A stretch of 34,287 bases of DNA from Allobacillus halotolerans (lineage in GTDB: Bacteria > Bacillota > Bacilli > Bacillales > Alkalibacillaceae): NCBI RefSeq assembly GCF_018967645.1, contig NZ_JAHLZF010000023.1, positions 1 through 34,287 of the forward strand, written 5' to 3'. Within the stretch, counting starts at the first letter, position 1, and each line of letters opens with the position of its first letter. A program made the translations under genes and the position numbers. The notes under the pieces are model-generated. The model worked only from the letters and a program-made list of their open reading frames with translations, did no database searches and was not told the origin of the DNA. Positions 18,248-25,363 of the stretch are shown here, piece after piece.

Positions 18248-20065
18248 TTAAGCAAATTCTTTCATTCGTTTTCTTTCTGGTTCAATCGTTTGCATCAATT
18301 TATCTTTAATTTGTGCATTAGGCAGCTCTAGGAATTCAGATACTTGGTCGCGGATTCCTTCCACTTCGTCAAATGTGCACTTTCCAATATAGATTTTCGG
18401 AAATACTTGCTCGTCCGACACTTCATTTTCACCAAGTAGTTCCTCGTACATTTTTTCACCGGGACGGATGCCGCTAAATTCAATTTTCACTTCTTCTTCG
18501 TTCGCCCCAGTTAGGCGAATTAAGTTAGTCGCCAAGTCAACAATTTTCACTGGTTCACCCATATCGAGAACGAAAATTTCTCCTCCACGCGCAAGTGCTC
18601 CGGCTTGAATGACCAAACGACTCGCCTCTGGTATCGTCATGAAATAGCGCGTCATATCGGGATGGGTGACCGTCACTGGACCACCATTGGCGATTTGTTC
18701 TTTAAATAAAGGAATGACGGACCCGCGACTGCCTAATACGTTTCCGAATCGAACCGCACAGAATTTGGTATCACTATGTTGCGCTAAGTTTTGAATAATC
18801 ATTTCCGCAACACGCTTCGTTGCACCCATGACGTTTGTCGGGTTTACCGCTTTGTCGGTTGAAACAAGTACAAAGGTATCAACATTAAACTGATCAGCCG
18901 CTTCAGCAACATTCTTTGTTCCCATTATATTGTTTTTCACCGCTTCAATTGGGTTGAATTCCATCAACGGAACATGTTTATGCGCGGCAGCATGATAGAC
19001 AACATCCGGTTGATAAGATGAGATCACTTCACCGATACGCTTTCGGTCTTGTACGTCAGCAATAATCGGTATGATTTCGAACTTCTCTTTACACTTCCCA
19101 CGTAATTCGCGTTCAATCTGATAAATACTATTTTCACCGTGTCCGAGTAACAATAATTGGTTTGGTTCAAATCTAGCAATCTGGCGACAAATCTCTGAAC
19201 CGATTGATCCACCAGCCCCTGTTATGAGGACAGTTTTGTTTCGGATATTCACTCCGATTTTCTGCATGTCCAACTTTACAGGCTCACGTCCTAATAAATC
19301 TTCAATATCAACATCACGAAGCTCAGTTACGCTCACCTTGCCAGTTACTAAGTCTTCAAACTTAGGAATGGTTTGTGTTTTTACACCGGTCTTTGAGCAA
19401 AGTTGATAGATTTCATTGGCACGAGCTTTTGGAATGGATGGAATGGCAAATATAATATGTTCGATTCGGTATTGTTCAACAATTCTTTCAATATCATCTA
19501 ATTTTCCAGCTACGGGAACGTTTAAAATTTGTACACGACTCTTTTTCGGATCATCATCAACAAACGCTACTGGTCTTAATTCCGATTCTTGGCTACTCGC
19601 AAGTTGGCGAGCGACCATGACACCACCAGCGCCGGCTCCGATAATAAGCGTCCGCTTTTTACCCGTCATACGTGATAAAACGCGATCCCGAAAGACCCGC
19701 CATGCAAAACGGCTTCCACCGATGAATAAAATATGTAACATGAATGTAGCTAATAATGCGCGAACCATAATTTGATCTAAGACGACTAATTGACCGATTG
19801 CTGCGACACCAATCGACAAGCCGACGACATTAAAAATCGTTACTAATTCACCTATGCTCGCATATTCCCAGGCTTTACGGTACAAGCCAAAGTAAAGTGC
19901 AAGGATATGATGAGATAGTAGTAAGATTATTGACGTGGCAACAATTGATTTCCAGTCAACCAGCTGGTTATAAGTTAAGTAGGCACTCGCAAATATAGAG
20001 AAAGCGACAATCAATGTATCAACGACAACAAGCAATGCTAGTCTTTTAGGATAAGTCAAATACAA
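18248..20065 (-). CDS. epsC: Membrane UDP-HexNAc 4,6-dehydratase (EpsC/PglF/CapD type)
   Basis: A 605-residue large-type polysaccharide dehydratase. Four membrane helices fill residues 1-130, a first Rossmann domain begins at GAGAGGVMVARQL, and a second SDR domain at ITGAGGSIGSEICRQI. The active site reads STDKAVNPTNVMGATKR: the usual SDR Tyr is Met, giving the Ser-Met-Lys set known from large enzymes such as WbpM. It should turn UDP-GlcNAc into the 4-keto-6-deoxy sugar, the first step towards diNAc-bacillosamine. Translation starts at a TTG: 20065 (GGAG nine bases before) or 20059 (AAGGTGG six bases before); the second is equally credible. First gene of the minus-strand operon. Confidence 0.92.
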   Translation of the reverse strand: MYLTYPKRLALLVVVDTLIVAFSIFASAYLTYNQLVDWKSIVATSIILLLSHHILALYFGLYRKAWEYASIGELVTIFNVVGLSIGVAAIGQLVVLDQIMVRALLATFMLHILFIGGSRFAWRVFRDRVLSRMTGKKRTLIIGAGAGGVMVARQLASSQESELRPVAFVDDDPKKSRVQILNVPVAGKLDDIERIVEQYRIEHIIFAIPSIPKARANEIYQLCSKTGVKTQTIPKFEDLVTGKVSVTELRDVDIEDLLGREPVKLDMQKIGVNIRNKTVLITGAGGSIGSEICRQIARFEPNQLLLLGHGENSIYQIERELRGKCKEKFEIIPIIADVQDRKRIGEVISSYQPDVVYHAAAHKHVPLMEFNPIEAVKNNIMGTKNVAEAADQFNVDTFVLVSTDKAVNPTNVMGATKRVAEMIIQNLAQHSDTKFCAVRFGNVLGSRGSVIPLFKEQIANGGPVTVTHPDMTRYFMTIPEASRLVIQAGALARGGEIFVLDMGEPVKIVDLATNLIRLTGANEEEVKIEFSGIRPGEKMYEELLGENEVSDEQVFPKIYIGKCTFDEVEGIRDQVSEFLELPNAQIKDKLMQTIEPERKRMKEFA

Positions 20066-20184
20066 CCACCTTTTCTCCTCGTTCGTTCTATTAAGGTTAT
20101 CTCTCTAATCTATTCTTTATATTATGTATCTAGTACTTTAGACGCTCGATTAGGAATTTTTATGTATGTTTTCCTGTTTATCTG

Positions 20185-20196
20185 GTACTATAGTAC
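20185..20196. promoter_or_regulatory. Perfect palindrome GTACTATAGTAC, candidate operator
   Basis: A perfect 12-base palindrome in the middle of the divergent region. It overlaps a plausible -10 box of the minus-strand (epsC) promoter, as a repressor site would. A related half-site (AGTACTTTAG, 20131-20140) lies 45 bp nearer epsC. The protein that would bind is not known. Confidence 0.4.
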
Positions 20197-20316
20197 AAAT
20201 TATTTACTGAAATTACAAGGGTATTTGGTATTATTATATAAAAAAGTGTCTTTTATTGGATGCAAACGCACTCACCCAGTTACACATTTGATTCGACAAA
20301 ATTTGTTAAATTACCT

Positions 20317-20343
20317 TTGAATTGTTTAGAAATGTGATATAAT
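20317..20343 (+). promoter_or_regulatory. Extended -10 promoter of the modulator-kinase operon
   Basis: A perfect TATAAT (20338-20343) is preceded by TGA, giving an extended -10 element. TTGAAT at 20317-20322 is only 15 bp away, so the -35 contribution is weak. It lies about 45 bp before the ATG of the first plus-strand gene. Confidence 0.65.
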
Positions 20344-20351
20344 TTTCACAT
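20332..20351. promoter_or_regulatory. Inverted repeat across the -10 box
   Basis: ATGTGA and TCACAT (20332-20337, 20346-20351) are perfect complements separated by eight bases that include the -10 TATAAT. Binding here would block the plus-strand operon. The spacing is two bases longer than in Crp/Fnr sites, so no factor is proposed. Confidence 0.35.
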
Positions 20352-20387
20352 ATATACAATTTTTATTAACTGAACCTGGAGGTCATC

Positions 20388-21119
20388 ATGGAAGAAACGA
20401 TATCTTTACAAGAGATTTTTCAAGTCATTAAAAAGCGTATGAAGTTAATTATCGCAATTACAGTTGCCGCTGTCTTAGTTAGTGCCCTAATCACCTTATT
20501 CATTTTAACGCCAAAATATGAAGCTTCATCTCAATTTATCGTCAGTCAATCGGAACCAGCTCAAGAATTGAATATTAACGACATTCGTACAAATGTGGAA
20601 ATGATTAATACATACAATGTCATCATTACGAGTCCAGCAATTATGGATCAAGTTATTGAAGAACTGGATTTGAATCTATCCAACGGTGCGTTAGCTTCAA
20701 AGATTAGTGTCGCAAATGCTCAAGATTCCCAGGTTGTTAACGTAACAGTTACGGACACAGACCCTGCCGTTGCTGCCAATATTGCGAATACAACCGTTGA
20801 AGTTTTTAAAGAATCCGTTCCTACATATATGAATGTCGATAACGTGAGTATTTTATCTGCTGCGGTCGTTGGTGATAACCCCGCTCCAGTCAGTCCAAAT
20901 GTCACGTTGAATATTGCAATTGCCTTTGTACTCGGTGTCATGGTCGGTGTAGGACTTGCTTTCTTGCTTGAATATTTAGATACGACGATTAAAACCGAAG
21001 AAGATATTGAAAAGTTGCTTGAACTACCAGTGATGGGCGTTGTTCCGACAATGGATGCGAATACAATTACTGACCCATCTCGAACAGCGAGAGGAAGAGG
21101 TGCGAAACATGGCGCGTAG
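20388..21119 (+). CDS. epsA: Chain-length modulator / kinase activator (Wzz family, EpsA/CapA/YwqC-like)
   Basis: A 243-residue Wzz-type membrane protein. A cytoplasmic N-terminal end (SLQEIFQVIKKR) precedes helix 1 (about residues 19-39). An extracellular domain follows, then the proline motif PAPVSPN just before helix 2 (about 172-192), then a cytoplasmic tail. In Firmicutes the short tail binds and activates the separate BY-kinase; together they control polymer length and export. The ATG is preceded by GGAGG. The stop codon overlaps the kinase start by 11 bp. It heads the plus-strand operon, divergent from the synthesis genes. Confidence 0.93.
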   Translation: MEETISLQEIFQVIKKRMKLIIAITVAAVLVSALITLFILTPKYEASSQFIVSQSEPAQELNINDIRTNVEMINTYNVIITSPAIMDQVIEELDLNLSNGALASKISVANAQDSQVVNVTVTDTDPAVAANIANTTVEVFKESVPTYMNVDNVSILSAAVVGDNPAPVSPNVTLNIAIAFVLGVMVGVGLAFLLEYLDTTIKTEEDIEKLLELPVMGVVPTMDANTITDPSRTARGRGAKHGA

Positions 21120-21804
21120 AAAAACAATAACGAAAACTCAAGTTTCCAGAACGCTGGTTATGCGTGATCAACCAAAGTCTCCGATTTCAGAGCAATTTCG
21201 AACACTGCGTACAAACTTACAATTCTCTGCCATTGACAATGAGCTGAAGTCTTTGCTTGTGACTTCTTCCAGCCCATCGGAAGGGAAAAGTACGACCGCT
21301 TCGAACTTAGCAATTGCTTTTGCCCAACAAGGGAAGAAAGTTTTGTTGGTTGATGCCGATATGCGGAAGCCGACTACTCATTATACATTTCGGGTTGCGA
21401 ACAACTTCGGATTAAGCAACCTTTTAATTGGCGATAAAGAGTTAGAAGACGCTGCACAGGCGGTCAATATCCCGAACCTTAGCGTCCTTCCATGTGGTCC
21501 AGTACCACCGAATCCATCTGAATTATTAGGGTCGAAATCCATGAAACGATTTATGGAAAATGCGGAAAGTAGTTATGACTTAGTTATTTACGACACACCA
21601 CCCGTATTAGCTGTAACGGACTCACAAGTTATTGCTAACGCTGTCGATGGTGTATTACTCGTCGTTCGTAGTAAACAAACCGAAAAAGACGCAGCCGTCA
21701 AAGCGAAAGAGTTGCTTACACAAGCTCAGGCAAATATTCTCGGAGTCGTTTTAAATGACCGAGCGTTTAACGAAACGAATTATTACTATTATTATGGAAC
21801 ATAA
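21109..21804 (+). CDS. epsB: Bacterial tyrosine kinase (BY-kinase, EpsB/CapB/YwqD-like)
   Basis: A 231-residue cytoplasmic CpsD/CapB-family autokinase. Walker A is SSPSEGKST (about 54-62), Walker A' is LLVDADMRKP (79-88) and Walker B is LVIYDTPPV. The C-terminus ends in a run of five tyrosines (NYYYYYGT), the autophosphorylation cluster. With the Wzz partner it drives the length and export of the polymer, and may phosphorylate UDP-glucose dehydrogenase, as YwqD does in Bacillus subtilis. The start at 21109 is chosen from the GAGGAAGAGG upstream and the 11-bp overlap with the modulator gene; the frame is open further upstream, but that part lies inside the modulator gene and has no binding site. 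Confidence 0.94.
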   Translation: MARRKTITKTQVSRTLVMRDQPKSPISEQFRTLRTNLQFSAIDNELKSLLVTSSSPSEGKSTTASNLAIAFAQQGKKVLLVDADMRKPTTHYTFRVANNFGLSNLLIGDKELEDAAQAVNIPNLSVLPCGPVPPNPSELLGSKSMKRFMENAESSYDLVIYDTPPVLAVTDSQVIANAVDGVLLVVRSKQTEKDAAVKAKELLTQAQANILGVVLNDRAFNETNYYYYYGT

Positions 21805-21810
21805 ACGCCT

Positions 21811-21842
21811 GTCTCATAGGAAAGCCTATGAGACTTTGTTTT
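21811..21842 (+). terminator. Strong hairpin between kinase and phosphatase
   Basis: Perfect 10-bp arms, GTCTCATAGG (21811-21820) and CCTATGAGAC (21825-21834), with a four-base loop and a TTTGTTTT tail. The tail runs directly into the TTAGGAGG binding site of the phosphatase gene. As no promoter fits between, it probably works as a partial terminator that lowers phosphatase expression relative to the kinase. Confidence 0.85.
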
Positions 21843-21857
21843 AGGAGGTTAAATCAA

Positions 21858-22622
21858 ATGATTGATTTACATAGTCATATTTTATTCGGTGTGGATGACG
21901 GTGCACAAACTATTGAAGATAGTGTGGCGATGGCGCAAGCGGCAGTGGATGAAGGAATCACTGTGATTTACGCAACACCACACCACTTGACGACACGATA
22001 CGAAAACGAACGTGACGTTGTTTTACCGAAAGTGGATGAATTAAATGCTGAGTTTGATCGGTTGGGAATTGACTTAGTTGTGAAACCTGGACAAGAGTTA
22101 CGTATTCAAGGTGATTTATTGGAAGGATTGCAAGAAGGAACAAGCATCCCACTTGGCAATACGAACTATATGTTAGTCGAATTCCCATCAAACCATGTAC
22201 CTCGCTATACAGAACGTGTACTGTTCGACATTCAATCAGCAGGCTACAAACCAATTATTGTCCATCCGGAACGGAATAGTGATCTTATCCAAAATCCTGA
22301 TAAATTATTGGAACTGGTACAGAATGGTGTATTAACACAAGTGACCGCCGCAAGTGTTGCTGGTCACTTCGGAAAGAAAATCAAACAGTTCAGCATGCAA
22401 TTGATTGAATCGAATTTAACACACTTCGTTGCATCCGACGCACATAATACAACGACACGTGGTATTTGTATGCAAGAGGCATATAAAGAGATTGAGAAGG
22501 AATTCGGCTTTGGAGTCAGTGAAATGCTGAAAGAAAACGCCCGCATGGTTGACCGCAATGAATCGGTGATTGGTGAGCCGCCGTTGGAAGTGAGGAAGAG
22601 GAAGAAGTTTTGGGTGTTTTAA
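21858..22622 (+). CDS. ywqE: PHP-type tyrosine-protein phosphatase (CpsB/CapC/YwqE-like)
   Basis: A 254-residue metal-dependent phosphatase of the PHP fold that removes phosphate from the BY-kinase tyrosine cluster and its targets. Metal ligands are seen at the N-terminal MIDLHSHILFGVDDGA (H5, H7), YATPHH, KPGQELR, IVHPERN and near the C-terminus VASDAHN. The length matches CpsB/YwqE (about 250). The start is at 21858, ten bases after TTAGGAGG; ten codons of open frame before it fall in the upstream hairpin and are not used. A basic C-terminal end (EVRKRKKFWVF) closes the protein. It completes the kinase cycle needed for controlled polymer growth. Confidence 0.94.
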   Translation: MIDLHSHILFGVDDGAQTIEDSVAMAQAAVDEGITVIYATPHHLTTRYENERDVVLPKVDELNAEFDRLGIDLVVKPGQELRIQGDLLEGLQEGTSIPLGNTNYMLVEFPSNHVPRYTERVLFDIQSAGYKPIIVHPERNSDLIQNPDKLLELVQNGVLTQVTAASVAGHFGKKIKQFSMQLIESNLTHFVASDAHNTTTRGICMQEAYKEIEKEFGFGVSEMLKENARMVDRNESVIGEPPLEVRKRKKFWVF

Positions 22623-22628
22623 TTGAAC

Positions 22629-22663
22629 AGCCCCTCCTTAATTGGTTAGGAAGGGGCTTTTTT
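22629..22663 (+). terminator. Intrinsic terminator of the plus-strand regulator operon
   Basis: AGCCCCT...AGGGGCT arms (22629 to 22658, one internal mismatch) are followed by TTTTTT. It is placed six bases after the phosphatase stop codon. Read on the minus strand, the tail after the stem is poor in T, so it stops the convergent ugd copy 2 only weakly. Confidence 0.85.
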
Positions 22664-22687
22664 CTTGTATATTAATTTTCCCAAGAA

Positions 22688-23860
22688 TCAATCTCGATTA
22701 AAAACATCTCGCGTATATACTTTGTCCGATACATCCTCCAACTCTTCAGCTAGACGATTGGCAACGATGACATCAACCTCTTCTGTAAATAAATCAAAAT
22801 TATTAATGACCCGCATACCGTTAAACTGTTTGACCTCGAGTGTCGGTTCATAAATAACAACCTCAATACGTTGAGCCTGTAGTCGCTCAATAACTCCCTG
22901 TATGGCTGATTGTCTGAAATTATCCGAATCTAACTTCATCGTTAGTCGATAAATCCCGACGGTTTTTGGGTTTCTTTTTACAATTTGATTTGCAATATGA
23001 TCTTTCCGTGTATCGTTCGCATCAACAATTGCCGAGACAATATTATTTGGTATCCCTTCAAAATTAGTGCGAAGTTGTTTCGTATCTTTCGGTAAACAGT
23101 AGCCCCCGTAACCAAATGAAGGGTTATTATAATGATCGCCAATTCGTGGATCAAGCCCAACACCATCAATGATTTGTTTCGAATCTAAATTTTTTAGTTC
23201 AGCATACGAGTCCAGCTCATTGAAGAATGAAACACGCATCGCTAAATAGGTATTCGCAAACAATTTGATGGCTTCGGCCTCTGTAGAATTAGTAAACAGT
23301 ACAGGGATATCTTCTTTGAGCGCTCCTTGAACTAGTAAGTCAGCAAATACTTTTGCCTCTTCAGACTGATCACCAACAATAATTCGAGAAGGATGTAGGT
23401 TATCATACAATGCCTTACCTTCTCTCAAAAATTCTGGAGAAAAAATAATATGATCTGTCTTATATTTTGTTCGAACGTCTTTCGTATACCCAACCGGCAC
23501 TGTTGATTTAATAATCATCGTCGCGCTCGGATTGACACTCAATACATTTTCAATGACCGTTTCGACTGAACTCGTATCAAAGTAGCCATTATCCAATTCC
23601 GAATCATAATTCGTCGGCGTAGATATAACAACATACTCTGCATCTTTGAATGCCTTCTCATAACTTGTTGTAGCTGTCAGATTTAAATCCTTGTCAGCTA
23701 GGAAATTTTCTATTTCTTTATCAACAATAGGTGACTTTTTATTGTTGATTAAATCCACTTTCTCCTTAACAATATCTAGCGCTATAACTTCATTATGTTG
23801 AGCCAATAAAACCGCATTAGATAGACCAACATAGCCAGTTCCTGCAATTGCTATTTTCAT
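22688..23860 (-). CDS. ugd: UDP-glucose 6-dehydrogenase, copy 2
   Basis: A 390-residue paralogue of the enzyme at 7337-8503, about three quarters identical by eye, with the same motifs: GTGYVGLSN at the N-terminus, STPTNYD, and the catalytic Cys in [14 protein letters not shown]. The main length difference is a two-residue insert after [12 protein letters not shown]. Both make UDP-glucuronate. The start at 23860 follows AAAAGG by nine bases; an ATG three codons upstream abuts that site directly. It has a private extended -10 promoter, so the two copies can be controlled separately, one for the eps locus and one for wall polymers or stress. It lies in the same orientation as copy 1. Confidence 0.93.
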   Translation of the reverse strand: MKIAIAGTGYVGLSNAVLLAQHNEVIALDIVKEKVDLINNKKSPIVDKEIENFLADKDLNLTATTSYEKAFKDAEYVVISTPTNYDSELDNGYFDTSSVETVIENVLSVNPSATMIIKSTVPVGYTKDVRTKYKTDHIIFSPEFLREGKALYDNLHPSRIIVGDQSEEAKVFADLLVQGALKEDIPVLFTNSTEAEAIKLFANTYLAMRVSFFNELDSYAELKNLDSKQIIDGVGLDPRIGDHYNNPSFGYGGYCLPKDTKQLRTNFEGIPNNIVSAIVDANDTRKDHIANQIVKRNPKTVGIYRLTMKLDSDNFRQSAIQGVIERLQAQRIEVVIYEPTLEVKQFNGMRVINNFDLFTEEVDVIVANRLAEELEDVSDKVYTRDVFNRD

Positions 23861-23900
23861 TCGGCACATCCTTTTTCTTGTGGGAAATATTCTACAAAGT

Positions 23901-23909
23901 ATTATAGCA
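23901..23909 (-). promoter_or_regulatory. Extended -10 promoter of ugd copy 2
   Basis: On the minus strand TGC-TATAAT is a perfect extended -10 element about 40 bp before the ATG. No good -35 box is present at 16-18 bp, which an extended -10 can tolerate. Confidence 0.6.
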
Positions 23910-24055
23910 TAGCAGTTTAAAATTTAATTAATATATGAACAGATTAGTATTTTAAGTGTTTTTCGATATGCACAAAAAAGCCATTCTACAAGCTCATTTA
24001 ATATCTTGGTACATTCTAGAAGCAATAAGTTGAGCCTAAATAAAGATCTATTGAA

Positions 24056-25360
24056 TTACTTTCCGACTAATGTAAAACTCACTCTTTCTCGTATCCTCTC
24101 TTGATAACGAGCAATCCTACTGAATGGCATTGTAAAATCTTCACGAATATACGGATGATCCACTAAACCTGTGTAAGAAGGATATGTATAATCATGATAT
24201 GGGTCGCTAATATCCTCTTTGCTAGCAATTGCATAATTAAAGTTCACTAAACTCGCAATGTACTCTTGATAAAGAAAATGATCTTTAAGATATGTTTCTT
24301 TTCCGTCTACAATATCATCAATAAATAACGATAGACGCTTTCGAGCATAGATTGCATCATTCATACATTCCACCCACGTTTCCTCTGTCTCAGAACCAAG
24401 GAGATGTTGCTTCCAAAAGTAAACACGAGCTTGGTTGTATTTAATGAACGACTGCCACATAAAGTCATTTAACGAATTTTCATTCGCATGTTCAAATGAT
24501 GACTCAGCTTCTTGTAAATAAATAGATATGATCTCTAAACTTTTCCTTGAAAGTGTAGACTTGTTTTCGATGATATATTCAATGGTTTCAATCTCATTTA
24601 CGTCATGTACGTGTAACTGATTTTGCACTTCTTGAAACACTTTTTTTAAGCTAAAAAGTCCTACGTAATTGTAATAGACCGTACGTGTGACTGAGTTTTT
24701 AATAATTGACCCTTTCACTTCCAACAATTCTGCAACTGGTCTCAAGTTATGCGTAGTAGCTAGCTTTTGATAATAAATAATAGCCTTAATTAATTTTTGT
24801 GTCTCTTCGATTAGAGTGAGATTTCCAACACTAACGGTGAGGATACTATTAATTCTTTTATCAATTTGATTCAACAACGACTGCATTCGTTCCATGTTGC
24901 TTTCGTGCTTTTTATTTTGCGTGTCAAATAGAGAGGGAAAAATGACAATGATATCAATAAAAGTCTGTAAATTATTCGCTAATTTCACCGCTGTATTCGA
25001 ATTTCTTTTTGAAAATCGATTCTCTAAGTCGTTAAAGACAGCTTCCGCTGTTTCGTCAGCAGTCTTTTGGTCGTACTTACGGACAATTTCTGCAATCGAA
25101 GTAGAATAATCTTCGTTCTCTAAAATGTTCCCTTCCATTTTCGTGATGTTATTCACACTATCAATTGAAAAATAAGTACTCAAAGCAACAATCAATGCTA
25201 TAAATGCGATGGAGATTGATGTAATTGAAACCATAAAATCAATTGTATTCATTTCGCCGTATCTTAACGATAAAAAGGTAAGCGTTGGACCGGTGAGTAT
25301 AATGAACACAACAATAAAAATCATTGTTAATTTAAATTTATTTTTAAAAAGCTTATTCAA
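24056..25360 (-). CDS. Unrecognised two-helix membrane protein, coupled to tagO
   Basis: A 434-residue protein I do not recognise. Two membrane helices lie near residues 11-31 and 42-62, followed by about 370 mostly helical residues, probably cytoplasmic, with a likely coiled-coil stretch from about 65 to 180 (repeated EIVRKYDQKTADETAEA-type heptads and NMERMQSLLNQIDKRI). The last 100 residues are rich in aromatic amino acids (YPSYTGLVDHPYIREDF). It begins with TTG three bases after the tagO stop codon; its binding site GGAAGGAGA lies inside tagO, so it is translated together with TagO. No catalytic motif is seen. A scaffold or regulator of lipid-linked polymer synthesis is conceivable, but this is only context. 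Confidence 0.8.
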   Translation of the reverse strand: MNKLFKNKFKLTMIFIVVFIILTGPTLTFLSLRYGEMNTIDFMVSITSISIAFIALIVALSTYFSIDSVNNITKMEGNILENEDYSTSIAEIVRKYDQKTADETAEAVFNDLENRFSKRNSNTAVKLANNLQTFIDIIVIFPSLFDTQNKKHESNMERMQSLLNQIDKRINSILTVSVGNLTLIEETQKLIKAIIYYQKLATTHNLRPVAELLEVKGSIIKNSVTRTVYYNYVGLFSLKKVFQEVQNQLHVHDVNEIETIEYIIENKSTLSRKSLEIISIYLQEAESSFEHANENSLNDFMWQSFIKYNQARVYFWKQHLLGSETEETWVECMNDAIYARKRLSLFIDDIVDGKETYLKDHFLYQEYIASLVNFNYAIASKEDISDPYHDYTYPSYTGLVDHPYIREDFTMPFSRIARYQERIRERVSFTLVGK

Positions 25361-25363
25361 TGA

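Larger units (their letters stand above)
20066..20387. promoter_or_regulatory. Divergent control region of the two polysaccharide operons
   Basis: This 322-bp gap carries the start sites for both the epsC operon (minus) and the modulator-kinase operon (plus). No open frame of note lies in it. It contains a perfect 12-bp palindrome (20185-20196), a plus-strand extended -10 promoter with an inverted repeat over it (20317-20351), and a possible minus-strand promoter TTGTAA-17 bp-TACTAT that ends inside the palindrome. It is strongly AT-rich. Confidence 0.7.

Noticed and set aside
19416-19775. Open plus-strand frame of 119 codons
   Set aside because: It lies fully antisense inside the dehydratase gene, has no binding site and no family signature.
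20125-20200. SinR-like sites in front of the eps genes
   Set aside because: The GTACTTT and GTACTAT sequences differ from the GTTCTYT core at a key position; no clear SinR operator pair was found.
20332-20351. Crp/Fnr-type box at the kinase operon promoter
   Set aside because: The half-sites TGTGA and TCACA are present but separated by eight bases instead of six, so it was kept only as an unnamed inverted repeat.
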